This document shows positions 18,327-31,314 of a DNA stretch of 64,000 bases, piece by piece. This stretch comes from Streptomyces aidingensis (GTDB lineage Bacteria; Actinomycetota; Actinomycetes; Streptomycetales; Streptomycetaceae), in NCBI RefSeq assembly GCF_900112355.1, contig NZ_FOLM01000001.1, forward strand, positions 417,276-481,275, read 5' to 3'. Each line of letters begins with the position of its first letter. Position 1 is the first letter of the stretch. Below the pieces are notes generated by a model. That model had not been told where the DNA came from and did not search any database. It saw only the letters and a list, made by a program, of their open reading frames with translations. Position numbers and translations under genes: made by a program.

Positions 18327-18380
18327 TTTCCGGCCATATCTTCCGGCCATGTCCCCGGCCGTATCTCCCGGCCGTTTTCC
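18327..18380. repeat. Degenerate 12-13 bp tandem motif (CCGGCCrTATC)
   Basis: Four copies of a CCGGCC core occur at 12-13 bp spacing (cores at about 18331, 18344, 18356 and 18369), three followed by ATATC, ATGTC or GTATC. They lie in the 330-bp gap between the transglycosylase and transporter genes. Otherwise I see nothing in that gap except the transporter ribosome site. Confidence 0.6.
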
Positions 18381-18488
18381 GTCCGGCGGGCGGGACGGGC
18401 GTGGTTCGGGCGCTGTTCTCCCGTACGGAACGGCGGCAGGGTAACGTCGGGTCGCCGGGACCCGGGGGAAGAGCAGGGGGAAGAACTC

Positions 18489-20105
18489 ATGTCACGACTG
18501 GACCGCTTGCGCTCCGGTGTCCGGCAGATCCGGGCCAGGTTCTCCGACTACCGGGCGGCGGCCGAGCGCCAGGCGGAACGCAGACAGCAGCAGGCGGAGC
18601 AGCGGGTGGCCGCCGCCGCCGGGCTGAGCGGCATGCCGGAGCCCGACGGGGTGCCGGCGGAGGATCTGCCGCCGGGCGCCCGGCTGGCCCAGGCCGTCGC
18701 GCCCGCCGCCCAGGCGCCGCCCGCCGCGGGTGAACGGCTCGTCGGGGCGCCGGACTCCGTCGCGGCGGACCGCCCGCCGGCCCGGGAACGCCCGGCCTGC
18801 GGCCGGGACGACCCCGCGGCGGCGCCGGCCGGTACGGTCGCGGCGCAGCGCTCCGCCGGGCCGCCGGTTTCCGCCGAGGGAGCCCCGCCGCAGACCGCCG
18901 CGGACGGCGGTGATGCCGGTGCCCCGGTGCGGCCGGTCCCGGTCCGCATGCCCGAGCGCCCGCGTCCGGCCGACGCCGTGCCCTGGGGGCTGCGGGTGGC
19001 GGCCGAGGCCGGCTGGCGGCTGCTGATCCTGGCCGCCGTGATCTGGGTGCTGATCCAGGTGGTCGGGGCGATCAGCCTGCTGGTCATCTCCTTTGCGGCC
19101 GGCCTGCTGATCACCGCGCTGCTCCAGCCGCTGACCGGCCGGCTGAAGCGGCTGGGACTGAGCCGGGGCGCGGCCACCGCGGTCACCACCGTCACCGGCT
19201 TCGGCGTGATGGGCCTGATCGGCTGGTTCGTGGTCTGGCAGATCATGGAGAACGTCGACCGGCTGGTGGAGCAGGTCACCGAGGGCATCAACAATCTCCG
19301 CGACTGGCTGCTGGACAGCTCCTTCGGGGTCTCCGAGGAGGATCTGAACGAGCTGGCGGACAACCTCAACCAGTGGATCAGCGACCACAGCGCGGAGCTG
19401 ACCTCGGCCGGGCTGGAGGGCGTCAACTACCTGACGCGCTTCCTGACCGGCGCCGGTCTGGTGCTGTTCGTGGTGCTGTTCCTGCTCTATGACGGCCGCT
19501 CGATCTGGTACTGGTTCCTCAAGCTGGTGCCCGCCGCGGCGCGGCCGGCGCTGGCCGGGGCCGGTCCGCGGGCCTGGATCACGCTCACCGGCTATGTGCG
19601 CGGCACGGTCCTGGTGGCCCTGATCGACGCGGTCGGCATCGGCCTGGGCCTGTGGGCGCTGAGCGTGCCGATGGCGGTGCCGCTGGCGGTCATCGTGTTC
19701 GTGGCCTCGTTCGTGCCGATCGTCGGTGCCATCGCCTCGGGTGCGCTGGCCGTGGTGGTGGCCTTTGTGACGCAGGGGCCGGTGACGGCACTGCTGGCGG
19801 TCGGCGTGGTGCTGCTGGTGCAGCAGATCGAGGGAAATGTGCTCCAGCCGTTCATCCTGGGCCGGATGGTCCGGGTGCATCCGCTGGCGGTGGTCCTGGC
19901 GGTGACCGGCGGCACGCTGCTGGCGGGCATCCCCGGCGCGGTGGTGGCGGTGCCGCTGGTGGCCGTGCTCAACACCGTGGTGACCTATCTGCGGGCCTAT
20001 CACGAGCAGGTGGTGCTGCGGGCCGGTGCGCAGCGCAGCGGCGCCACCATCGCCGCGCTGGCGCCCACCCCGCCGCCGTCCGCCGGCCGGGACCGCGACG
20101 GCTGA
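18489..20105 (+). CDS. AI-2E family transporter (PerM-like exporter)
   Basis: The 538-residue protein has a cytoplasmic N-terminal region of about 165 residues (a basic helical start, then Pro/Ala-rich sequence) followed by the AI-2E transporter domain with about eight membrane helices. The C-terminal QQIEGNVLQPFILGRMVRVHPL motif is diagnostic. Family members export small molecules or, in some cases, Na+ for H+; the substrate here is unknown. ATG 18489 follows AGGGGGAAG. The long N-terminal extension is unusual for the family. It converges on the hydrolase gene, with GC-rich inverted repeats between them. Confidence 0.85.
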   Translation: MSRLDRLRSGVRQIRARFSDYRAAAERQAERRQQQAEQRVAAAAGLSGMPEPDGVPAEDLPPGARLAQAVAPAAQAPPAAGERLVGAPDSVAADRPPARERPACGRDDPAAAPAGTVAAQRSAGPPVSAEGAPPQTAADGGDAGAPVRPVPVRMPERPRPADAVPWGLRVAAEAGWRLLILAAVIWVLIQVVGAISLLVISFAAGLLITALLQPLTGRLKRLGLSRGAATAVTTVTGFGVMGLIGWFVVWQIMENVDRLVEQVTEGINNLRDWLLDSSFGVSEEDLNELADNLNQWISDHSAELTSAGLEGVNYLTRFLTGAGLVLFVVLFLLYDGRSIWYWFLKLVPAAARPALAGAGPRAWITLTGYVRGTVLVALIDAVGIGLGLWALSVPMAVPLAVIVFVASFVPIVGAIASGALAVVVAFVTQGPVTALLAVGVVLLVQQIEGNVLQPFILGRMVRVHPLAVVLAVTGGTLLAGIPGAVVAVPLVAVLNTVVTYLRAYHEQVVLRAGAQRSGATIAALAPTPPPSAGRDRDG

Positions 20106-20161
20106 GCAACGACCGGGGCCGGCCGAATGCCGGCTCCGGCCACCGGCACCGGCCACCGCTG

Positions 20162-21982
20162 TTACTCCGGCTTGCCCGCCCAGCCGGATCTGGGCGGGTG
20201 GCGCAGCTCCAGCAGCAGCCGCAGCCGTTCGGTGTCCTCGGCGCTCCAGTCCGCGGGCCGGGTGATGGCCTCCCAGGCGTTCACCGGGTTGGAGCCGTAG
20301 CGGTGGCCGTGCGGCGCCGGGGCGCCGTAGGAGACGGCCATGTCCACCGTGGTCTGCCAGAAGGTGACGAACGGGAACCAGTCGATGGCCTCGGTGACGT
20401 CCGGGCCCAGCGGCTGCCCGAGCCATTCCGGCCGCTGGAAGAGCAGATCCGGCTCCCACCACACCACCGGGTCGGAGGCGTTCTGCAGGTAGACCACGCG
20501 CGGCTCCTCCCAGGGCCGGTCGAAGGCCCACAGATCGCGCTCCGGGAACTGGGTGAACCGCACATGCCGGCCGTCGTTGTACTCGGGCCGCCACACGGGG
20601 CTGCCGGGGTCGCGGTGCGAGGTGATCTCGGAGTGGATGGGGCTGAAGTAGGGCGCGCCGATCAGCAGCGCGCCCTCGGTGCGGGCCAGCAGGTCGTCCA
20701 GGCCGTCGAAGGCCGCCTCCATGGCGGCCACGCCCATGGACTCGCCGAACACCACCAGCTTCGGCCGGCTCCCGGCCGGCTCCTGTGACCAGCGCCGGTA
20801 CACCGCGTCCACCAGCTCCCGGGTGGCGGTGCCCGCCTCGTCCCGGTCGACCAGGAACGACGCCCAGCTCGGCAGGTAGGAGTACTGCATGGCGACCACC
20901 GCCGTGTCGCCGTGGTGCATGTACTCCAGGGCCTCCACGGTGGTGGGGTTGACCCAGCCGGTGCCGGTGGTGGCGCCGATGGCCAGTACCTCGCGGTCGA
21001 AGGCGCCGGTGCGCTCCAGTTCCCGCACCGCCAGCGCGGCGCCGCCGGCGTAGTCGTCGTAGGCGGCGCGTCCCACATAGGCCCGGACCGGTGAGGCGGC
21101 CTCGGTGCCGGTGAAGGCGGAGATCTCCGCGGCGGAGATGACCGTGCCGGTGAAGGTGCGGCCCTTGTTGCCCAGGTCTTCCCACCGGATGAGCGAGTCG
21201 GGGCTGCCGGAGACCAGGGGCGAGTAGGGGCGCAGCACCCCGGGGTCGGTGGAGCGGTCCTTGGCGGCTGCCCAGTGTTCGGCCGCGGTGAGGATGCCGC
21301 GCTCGAAGACCACGTCCCGGGTGCCGTAGACCACCACCATGCTGGTGATCATCAGCGACAGGGCGACCGCCACCGGCCAGGGCACGAAGCGGTTGAGCTG
21401 CACGGTGACCAGCCGGGTGAACAGCCGCACGGTGCGGGCGGCCAGTACCAGCCCGGCGCACACGGCCAGCGAGATCAGCGCGATCATCGCCGAGTGCCAG
21501 GTCAGGGTGGGCTCCAGATCCTGCAGGCGGCGCAGTTCGCGCTGCATGTCGGCGCTGCGCGAGAGCAGGAAGATCACGGTCGGCGGGGCGGTGACATAGA
21601 AGGCCAGCCAGCAGCCCGCGCGTACCCGGGGGCCGGGCCGCCAGGGCGCGGCCAGCCGGTAGAGCCAGCTCAGCAGCGCGCCCAGGCCATAGCCGATGGC
21701 GGCGGTGATGCCGCCGATGGCGCCCTGGAAGTACCACGGACGGGGGACCAGGGAGGGGGTCAGCGAGAGCCAGAAGAAGAAGACCGCCGCCAGGCAGGCG
21801 GTCAGATCCGGCCAGCGCCGCAGCACCCAGGTGGAGTCGGGGCGCTCCCAGTAGGGCTTGCGGACGAAGGCGGCGGTCCGGCCCCGGGTGAAGTCCACGG
21901 CCTGGGTGAACGGCCCGCGCGGCGGCTCCTCTCCGGTGTCCGGCCGGGACGCGGGGGAGGCGCCCCCGGCGGTGTCCAGCAT
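20162..21982 (-). CDS. Integral membrane alpha/beta-hydrolase family protein
   Basis: The 606-residue protein has about five N-terminal membrane helices (about 60-245) and a large C-terminal alpha/beta-hydrolase domain of the Abhydrolase_9 type with the nucleophile elbow FGESMGVAAME (about residue 408). The extracytoplasmic serine hydrolase may act on envelope lipids, but no substrate is known to me. It has its own transcription unit, divergent from the padR operon, and starts at ATG 21982. Confidence 0.85.
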   Translation of the reverse strand: MLDTAGGASPASRPDTGEEPPRGPFTQAVDFTRGRTAAFVRKPYWERPDSTWVLRRWPDLTACLAAVFFFWLSLTPSLVPRPWYFQGAIGGITAAIGYGLGALLSWLYRLAAPWRPGPRVRAGCWLAFYVTAPPTVIFLLSRSADMQRELRRLQDLEPTLTWHSAMIALISLAVCAGLVLAARTVRLFTRLVTVQLNRFVPWPVAVALSLMITSMVVVYGTRDVVFERGILTAAEHWAAAKDRSTDPGVLRPYSPLVSGSPDSLIRWEDLGNKGRTFTGTVISAAEISAFTGTEAASPVRAYVGRAAYDDYAGGAALAVRELERTGAFDREVLAIGATTGTGWVNPTTVEALEYMHHGDTAVVAMQYSYLPSWASFLVDRDEAGTATRELVDAVYRRWSQEPAGSRPKLVVFGESMGVAAMEAAFDGLDDLLARTEGALLIGAPYFSPIHSEITSHRDPGSPVWRPEYNDGRHVRFTQFPERDLWAFDRPWEEPRVVYLQNASDPVVWWEPDLLFQRPEWLGQPLGPDVTEAIDWFPFVTFWQTTVDMAVSYGAPAPHGHRYGSNPVNAWEAITRPADWSAEDTERLRLLLELRHPPRSGWAGKPE

Positions 21983-22175
21983 CAGTGTTTCTCCGCCCGT
22001 CTTCGGTCCGGTCTCATGATCCGCGCGTGCCTCACGCTAGGGGATATGACGCGGCCGTGCGGCCGGGTAGTTGTTTCCCCGGCCGGCGCCGTGCCGCACG
22101 GCGGCACGCCGGGGATTTCCCGGCCCGCGCCGCCGGCCGGCGGGACGGCCGCCGGGCGCCTGCCCGGCGGCCAGC

Positions 22176-22207
22176 TATACACCTCGTGTATACGTGTGGT
22201 GTATAGT
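22176..22207. promoter_or_regulatory. PadR-type operator overlapping the -10 element of a leaderless promoter
   Basis: A perfect inverted repeat, TATACAC (22176-22182) and GTGTATA (22186-22192), is followed by a third half-site GTGTATA (22199-22205) overlapping the -10-like TATAGT (22202-22207). The start codon of padR lies 7 nt later, so the transcript is probably leaderless. The arrangement fits autorepression by the PadR protein. Confidence 0.7.
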
Positions 22208-22214
22208 CCCGGCC

Positions 22215-22748
22215 ATGTCCATCAGCCACGCCCTGCTCGGGCTGCTCGAAGCCGGCCCGCGCCACGGCTACGACCTCAAACGGTCCTATGACGAGCGCTT
22301 CGGCCATGACAAGCCGCTGCACTACGGCCAGGTGTACGCCACCATGTCCCGGCTGCTGAAGAACGGCCTGGTCGAAGTGGACGGCGTCGAGTCGGGGGAG
22401 GGCCCGGAGCGCAAGCGGTACGCCATCACCGAGGCCGGCGTCACCGATGTCGCCCAATGGCTGCGCACCCCGGAGAAGCCCGAGCCCTACCTCCAGTCCG
22501 TCCTCTACACCAAGGTGGTGCTCGCCCTGCTCAGCGGCCGGGACGCGGCGGCCCTGCTGGACACCCAGCGCGCCGAGCATCTCCGGCTGATGCGCGAGCT
22601 GACCCGCCGCAAGTCCGGCGGCGATCTGGCGGACCAGCTCGTCTGCGACCATGCGCTGTTCCACCTGGAGGCGGATCTGCGCTGGCTGGAGCTGACCGCG
22701 GCCCGGCTGGACCGGCTGGCCGCCCGGCTCGGGGAGCGTGCCGCATGA
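22215..22748 (+). CDS. PadR-family transcriptional repressor
   Basis: The 177-residue protein has the PadR winged-helix domain (about 1-85; ALLGLLEAGPRHGYDLKR at its start, then YGQVYATMSRLLKNGLV) and a C-terminal dimerising helical domain, the Vir_act_alpha_C type. PadR proteins repress adjacent efflux genes until a ligand binds. It has no ribosome site; a -10-like TATAGT ends seven bases before the ATG. Its stop overlaps the ABC ATPase start by ATGA, so repressor and transporter form one autoregulated operon. Confidence 0.9.
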   Translation: MSISHALLGLLEAGPRHGYDLKRSYDERFGHDKPLHYGQVYATMSRLLKNGLVEVDGVESGEGPERKRYAITEAGVTDVAQWLRTPEKPEPYLQSVLYTKVVLALLSGRDAAALLDTQRAEHLRLMRELTRRKSGGDLADQLVCDHALFHLEADLRWLELTAARLDRLAARLGERAA

Positions 22749-23536
22749 CCGCCCGCGCCGCACGCACCGCCCGCACCGCAGGTACCGATGCCGCCCACGC
22801 CCCCGATGTCCCCGGGGAGGCCGTGCCCGGCCGGGCGCCCGGGCTGCTCACCGCCACCGCCCTGCACAAGTCCTACGGCGCCACCCCCGCCCTGGCCGGT
22901 GCCGACTTCTCGGTCGCGGCCGGTGAGATCGTCGCCGTGATGGGCCCGTCCGGCTCCGGCAAGTCCACTCTGCTGCACTGCCTGGCCGGCATCGTGCCGC
23001 CGGACGGCGGCTCGGTGCGCTACGCCGGCCGGGAACTGTCCGCCCTGCCGGACACCGAGCGCAGCGCCCTGCGCCGCTCCGATTTCGGCTTCGTCTTCCA
23101 GTTCGGCCAGCTGGTGCCGGAGCTGACCTGTCTGGAGAACGCCGCGCTGCCGCTGCGGCTGACCGGCACCCGCCGCCGGGAGGCCGAGCGCCGGGCCGCG
23201 GAATGGCTGGAGCGGCTGGAGGTCGCGGATGTCCGGCACCACCGGCCCGGCCAGGTGTCCGGCGGCCAGGGCCAGCGGGTCGCGGTGGCCCGTGCGCTGG
23301 TCGGCGGCCCCCGGGTGATCTTCGCCGACGAGCCCACCGGCGCCCTGGACTCGCTCAACGGCGAGCGGGTGATGGAACTGCTCACCGCCGCCGCCCGGGA
23401 GACCGGCGCCGCGGTGGTGCTGGTCACCCATGAGTCACGGGTCGCGGCCTACTCCGACCGGGAGATCGTGGTCCGCGACGGCATCGCCCGCGACCCCCTC
23501 GGCCCGGTTCCCGCGGCCGGCGGGGGAACGGCATGA
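22745..23536 (+). CDS. ABC transporter ATP-binding protein (MacB/LolD type)
   Basis: The 263-residue ATPase has Walker A GPSGSGKST, the Q-loop segment FVFQFGQLVPELT, the ABC signature VSGGQGQRVAVARAL and Walker B VIFADEPTGALD, with the H-loop His in LVTHE. The last motif places it in the FtsE/LolD/MacB exporter group, which works with FtsX-type permeases. An N-terminal Ala/Arg-rich extension of about 35 residues precedes the domain. Both its start and its stop overlap its neighbours by 4 bp. Confidence 0.93.
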   Translation: MTARAARTARTAGTDAAHAPDVPGEAVPGRAPGLLTATALHKSYGATPALAGADFSVAAGEIVAVMGPSGSGKSTLLHCLAGIVPPDGGSVRYAGRELSALPDTERSALRRSDFGFVFQFGQLVPELTCLENAALPLRLTGTRRREAERRAAEWLERLEVADVRHHRPGQVSGGQGQRVAVARALVGGPRVIFADEPTGALDSLNGERVMELLTAAARETGAAVVLVTHESRVAAYSDREIVVRDGIARDPLGPVPAAGGGTA

Positions 23537-25938
23537 CCGCCACCGCGGCCGGCCCGGCCGCGGCCACCGCCTCCGCCGCGTCCGCCGGTCCGCGCCGGTG
23601 GGCAGCCGACCTCGCCCTGGGCGCCCGGTTCGCGGTCACCGGCGGCCGGGAGGGCTGGCTGCGCACCGTGCTCACCGCCGTGGGCGTGGGCCTGGGCGTG
23701 GCCGTGCTGCTGCTCGCCGCCTCCATCCCGAACCTGCTCACCGCCCGGGACGCCCGCCTGGACGCCCGCACCGGCGGCTTCGGCGCCGGCGTCGAACCGG
23801 GTTCGCAGACTCTGCTGCTCCACCAGCAGACCGGGGACTTCCTGGGCCGGCCGCTCACCGGTCTGACCCTGCGGCCGGACGGCGACCGCCCGCCCATGCC
23901 GCCGGGCATCGAGGAATTCCCGGCACCCGGCGAGATGGCCCTCTCCCCGGCGCTGCGGAAGCTGCTGGAGTCGCCGGACGGCGAACTGCTGGCGCCCCGG
24001 CTGCCGTACCGGGCGGGCGGCGAGATCGGCGACGCCGGTCTGCTGCACCCCGGTGAACTCGTCTACTACGCGCACGATCCGGAGCTTCGCTCCGCCGGCT
24101 CCACCTGGCGGGTCGCCGAGTTCGGCCACGATGCGCCGCGCACCCCCTTCGACGCCGTCCTGCTGCTGCTGATCGTGGTCGCCTGTGTGGTGCTGCTGCT
24201 GCCGGTGGGCGCCTTTGTGGCGACCGCGGTACGGCTCGGCGGGGAGCGCCGGGATCTGCGGCTGGCGGCCCTGCGGCTGGTCGGCGCGGACATCCGGATG
24301 ACGCACCGGATCGCGGCCGGGGAGGCGCTGGCCGGCGCGCTGCTCGGGCTGCTGCTGGGCGCGGTGTTCTTCCGGCTCGGCCGGGACCGGCTGGCCGGGG
24401 TGGAGATCTTCGGCTACTCCGCCTTCCCCCAGGACGTCCGCCCGTCCGCCGCCATCGCGGTGCTGATCGTGGCGCTGGTGCCGGTGTCCGCGGTGGCGGT
24501 CACCCTCCAGGCGATGCGCCGGATCGCGGTGGAGCCGCTGGGCGTGGTGCGCGGCGGCGTCACCGCGCGGCGCCGGCTGTGGTGGCGGCTGCTGCTGCCG
24601 GCCGCCGGACTGGCGCTGCTGGCACCGCTGTTCAACAGCGTCGCCGCCGAGCAGACCGAGATCGACGAGTGGCGGGTGGCGGCCGGCATCGTGCTGCTGC
24701 TGGTGGGCGTCACCGCGGTGCTGCCGTGGCTGGTGGAGGCGGCCGTGCGGCGGCTGCGCGGCGGGCCGGTGCCCTGGCAGCTCGCCGTCCGCCGGCTCCA
24801 GCTGGACAGCGGGCCCGCCGCCCGCGCGGTCAGCGGGGTCACCGTGGCCGTGGCCGGGGCCATCGCCGCGCAGATGTTCCTGCTCGGCGTCGGCGGCGAC
24901 TACACCTCGGACACCGGGGTCCCGGAGGGGGAGCGGCGCATCCGGTTCGAGGCCTATCCGGCCGAACCCGCGGACGCCCCGGCCACCGCGGCGCGGATCG
25001 CCGCGGTGGCCGGAGTGGTGCAGTCCGAGGTCGTGGTCCGCGACGGGGCCCGGGCGGCGGACGGCCCGGCCGGGGAAGGCGGGTTCGAGGTGCTGATCGC
25101 CGACTGCGCCGTGCTGGGCGACCTGATGTCCGTGCCCCGTGCCGTGCCCTGCGCGGACGGCGATGTCTTCCTCCAGGAGCCCGCCCCCGGGACCGTGCCG
25201 GAGGACCGGCCGTCCGGACCGCTCCGGCCCGGCCTGGACATCGAGCTGGCGGGCGACGGGCACACCTCGCCGGAGGCCGCGGCGGAACTGCCGGCCGTGC
25301 GCTGGCGGATCCCGGCCGATGCCCGGGTGCTGCCGGCCGCGCAGGGCGACGAGCTGTGGCGCCCCACGGTGTTCGCCACCCCGGCCGCCCTGGACCGCAC
25401 CATGCTGTACGACCCGCTCTACGAGGTCACCGTCCGGGCGGACGGCTCGGGGCCGGACGTCATGCAGCGGCTGCGCAACGCCGCGGCCGGCTTCGGCCCG
25501 GTGCACAACGCCTGGGAGCAGGGCCCGGAGCAGGTCAGCAACCGCTTCGACTCGATCCGCCGCGCGCTCTGTGCGGGCGCGGTGGCGGTGCTGATGCTGA
25601 TCGGCGGCTCCATGGTGGTGGGCACCGTGGAGCAGTTGCGGGAACGGCGCCGGCTGCTGTCGGTGCTGGTGGCCTTCGGCACCCGGCGCCGCACCCTGGC
25701 GCTCTCGGTGCTCTGGCAGACCGCGCTGCCGGTGGTGCTGGGGCTGGCGCTGGCCGCGGCGGGCGGGATCGGCCTGGGCTGGGTGCTGCTCGGCATGGTC
25801 TCCGCGCCGGTCGCGGTGGACTGGCAGGGGGTCGGGGCCTTCACCGCCCTGGGCGGCGGGGTCATTCTGGGCGCCACCGCGCTGGCGATGCCCCCGCTGT
25901 GGCGCATGATGCGTCCGGCCGGCCTCCGTACCGAGTAG
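23533..25938 (+). CDS. ABC transporter permease, FtsX-like, double module
   Basis: The 801-residue membrane protein has one helix near residue 50, an FtsX core of three helices (about 210-340), a further helix group (about 345-455), a large extracellular domain and a C-terminal FtsX core (about 680-795). Such permeases with MacB-type ATPases export antimicrobials or lipoproteins or relay signals. It is translationally coupled to the ATPase and under the PadR operator. The substrate is unknown, though antibiotic-peptide efflux is a common role for PadR-linked systems. Confidence 0.9.
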   Translation: MTATAAGPAAATASAASAGPRRWAADLALGARFAVTGGREGWLRTVLTAVGVGLGVAVLLLAASIPNLLTARDARLDARTGGFGAGVEPGSQTLLLHQQTGDFLGRPLTGLTLRPDGDRPPMPPGIEEFPAPGEMALSPALRKLLESPDGELLAPRLPYRAGGEIGDAGLLHPGELVYYAHDPELRSAGSTWRVAEFGHDAPRTPFDAVLLLLIVVACVVLLLPVGAFVATAVRLGGERRDLRLAALRLVGADIRMTHRIAAGEALAGALLGLLLGAVFFRLGRDRLAGVEIFGYSAFPQDVRPSAAIAVLIVALVPVSAVAVTLQAMRRIAVEPLGVVRGGVTARRRLWWRLLLPAAGLALLAPLFNSVAAEQTEIDEWRVAAGIVLLLVGVTAVLPWLVEAAVRRLRGGPVPWQLAVRRLQLDSGPAARAVSGVTVAVAGAIAAQMFLLGVGGDYTSDTGVPEGERRIRFEAYPAEPADAPATAARIAAVAGVVQSEVVVRDGARAADGPAGEGGFEVLIADCAVLGDLMSVPRAVPCADGDVFLQEPAPGTVPEDRPSGPLRPGLDIELAGDGHTSPEAAAELPAVRWRIPADARVLPAAQGDELWRPTVFATPAALDRTMLYDPLYEVTVRADGSGPDVMQRLRNAAAGFGPVHNAWEQGPEQVSNRFDSIRRALCAGAVAVLMLIGGSMVVGTVEQLRERRRLLSVLVAFGTRRRTLALSVLWQTALPVVLGLALAAAGGIGLGWVLLGMVSAPVAVDWQGVGAFTALGGGVILGATALAMPPLWRMMRPAGLRTE

Positions 25939-25940
25939 TG

Positions 25941-25978
25941 ACCGGGGCGGCCCGGGAGACGCGCCGGGCCGCCCGGTT
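25941..25978. terminator. GC-rich hairpin between convergent genes
   Basis: CGGGGCGGCCCGG and CCGGGCCGCCCGG form a near-perfect stem around GAGACGCG, ending in TT. It sits between the ABC permease and the reverse-strand secreted protein, so it could end transcription from the left. Confidence 0.5.
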
Positions 25979-26024
25979 CCCGCCGTGCGCCCGGGGCCCG
26001 CGGCGCGGGCCGGGAGATGGCCGG

Positions 26025-29443
<3,419 letters not shown>

Positions 29444-29582
29444 GCCCGCGCCCGCCGGGGAGAGCCGGGTCACAGCCCGGCACCGGCGGTGGCGGCATAC
29501 CCTGGTCGCTGCGCCGACCCGGACGCCGCGCCGCCCGGCCGGCGCCCGCACGGATTCCGGGACGAGCCGAGGAAGGGCCGCC

Positions 29583-31241
29583 ATGCCTGAGTTCGCCTAC
29601 ACCGATCTGCTGCCCCTGGGCGCGGACACCACCCCCTACCGCCTCGTCACCACCGAGGGGGTGGCGACCTTCGAGGCCGGCGGCCGTACCTTCCTGACCG
29701 TGGAGCCCGAGGCGCTGCGGCTGCTGGCCGCCGAGGCCATGCACGACATCGCGCACTGTCTGCGCCCGGGGCACCTGGCCCAGCTGCGCCGCATCCTGGA
29801 CGACCCGGAGGCCTCGCCCAACGACAAGTTCGTCGCCCTGGACCTGCTGAAGAACGCCAATATCGCCGCCGCCGGGGTGCTGCCGATGTGCCAGGACACC
29901 GGCACCGCCATCATCATGGGCAAGCGCGGCCAGCAGGTCCTCACCCGCGGCCGGGACGCCGAGGCGCTCTCCCACGGCGTCCACGACGCCTACACCAGGC
30001 TCAATCTGCGCTACTCCCAGATGGCCCCGCTGACCATGTGGGAGGAGAAGAACACCGGCTCCAACCTGCCCGCCCAGATCGAGCTGTACGCCGAGGACGG
30101 CGACGCCTACCGCTTCCTCTTCATGGCCAAGGGCGGCGGCTCGGCCAACAAGTCCTTCCTCTACCAGGAGACCAAGGCGGTGCTCAACGAGGCGTCCATG
30201 ATGCGCTTCCTGGAGCAGAAGATCCGCTCCCTGGGCACCGCCGCCTGCCCGCCCTACCACCTGGCGGTCGTGGTCGGCGGCACCTCCGCCGAATACGCGC
30301 TGAAGACCGCCAAGTACGCCTCCGCGCACTACCTGGACGGGCTGCCCACCGAGGGCTCGCCCACCGGCCACGGCTTCCGCGACCCGGAGCTGGAGCAGCA
30401 GGTCTTCGAGCTGACCCAGCGGATCGGCATCGGCGCCCAGTTCGGCGGCAAGTACTTCTGCCACGATGTGCGGGTGGTCCGGCTGCCCCGGCACGGCGCC
30501 TCCTGCCCGGTGGCCATCGCCGTCTCCTGCTCCGCCGACCGCCAGGCCAAGGCGAAGATCACCGCCGAGGGCGTCTTCCTGGAGCGGCTGGAGACCGACC
30601 CGGCCCGTTTCCTGCCCGACACCACCGAGGAGCAGCTCGACGAGGGCGTGGTGCGGATCGACCTCAACCGCCCCATGCACCAGATCCGCGCCGAACTGAC
30701 CAAGTACCCGGTGAAGACCCGGCTGTCGCTCACCGGCCCGCTGGTGGTGGCCCGGGACATCGCGCACGCCAAGATCAAGGAGCGGCTGGACGCCGGCGAG
30801 GAGATGCCGCAGTACCTGCGCGACCACGCGGTCTACTACGCCGGCCCGGCCAAGACCCCCGAGGGCTACGCCTCCGGCTCCTTCGGGCCGACCACGGCCG
30901 GCCGGATGGACTCCTACGTGGGGCAGTTCCAGGCGGCCGGCGGCTCCCTGGTGATGCTGGCCAAGGGCAACCGCTCGCAGCAGGTCACCGACGCCTGCCG
31001 GGAGCACGGCGGCTTCTACCTGGGCTCCATCGGCGGCCCGGCCGCCCGGCTGGCCCAGGACTGCATCAAGAAGGTGGAGGTGCTGGAGTACGCCGAGCTG
31101 GGCATGGAGGCGGTCTGGCGGATCGAGGTCGAGGACTTCCCGGCGTTCATCGTGGTGGACGACAAGGGCAACGACTTCTTCGCCGACCCCGCCCCGGAGA
31201 AGCCGTTCGTCACCTCCATCCCGGTCCGCTCCGGCTCCTGA
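29583..31241 (+). CDS. fumB: Class I (iron-sulfur) fumarate hydratase
   Basis: The 552-residue enzyme interconverts fumarate and L-malate in the TCA cycle with a [4Fe-4S] cluster. It has the fused two-domain layout of class I fumarases: the alpha part with PMCQDTG (C103) and FCHD (C293), then the beta part with [10 protein letters not shown] and a long KGNRSQQV segment. GAGGAAGG precedes the ATG at 29583. The neighbouring class II gene encodes an oxygen-stable isoenzyme, so the cell keeps two routes for one reaction. Gene-letter assignment (fumA or fumB) is a naming choice. Confidence 0.9.
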   Translation: MPEFAYTDLLPLGADTTPYRLVTTEGVATFEAGGRTFLTVEPEALRLLAAEAMHDIAHCLRPGHLAQLRRILDDPEASPNDKFVALDLLKNANIAAAGVLPMCQDTGTAIIMGKRGQQVLTRGRDAEALSHGVHDAYTRLNLRYSQMAPLTMWEEKNTGSNLPAQIELYAEDGDAYRFLFMAKGGGSANKSFLYQETKAVLNEASMMRFLEQKIRSLGTAACPPYHLAVVVGGTSAEYALKTAKYASAHYLDGLPTEGSPTGHGFRDPELEQQVFELTQRIGIGAQFGGKYFCHDVRVVRLPRHGASCPVAIAVSCSADRQAKAKITAEGVFLERLETDPARFLPDTTEEQLDEGVVRIDLNRPMHQIRAELTKYPVKTRLSLTGPLVVARDIAHAKIKERLDAGEEMPQYLRDHAVYYAGPAKTPEGYASGSFGPTTAGRMDSYVGQFQAAGGSLVMLAKGNRSQQVTDACREHGGFYLGSIGGPAARLAQDCIKKVEVLEYAELGMEAVWRIEVEDFPAFIVVDDKGNDFFADPAPEKPFVTSIPVRSGS

Positions 31242-31300
31242 CGTCGCCCGGGCCCGCCGCGGCGCGCGCGTCCGCCGGGACGCACGCCGCGGCGGCGGCG

Positions 31301-31314
31301 TACATTCGGCTCCA
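31301..31314 (+). promoter_or_regulatory. -10-like element of leaderless fumC promoter
   Basis: TACATT (31301-31306) ends seven bases before the fumC ATG (31314), and no ribosome site is present. The same geometry is seen before padR and ispH. Confidence 0.45.

Noticed and set aside
18492..21737. Reverse-strand open frame of 1081 codons
   Set aside because: It lies antisense to the AI-2E transporter and only its last part overlaps the hydrolase in another frame; composition is Arg/His/Gly-rich low complexity, a shadow of high GC.
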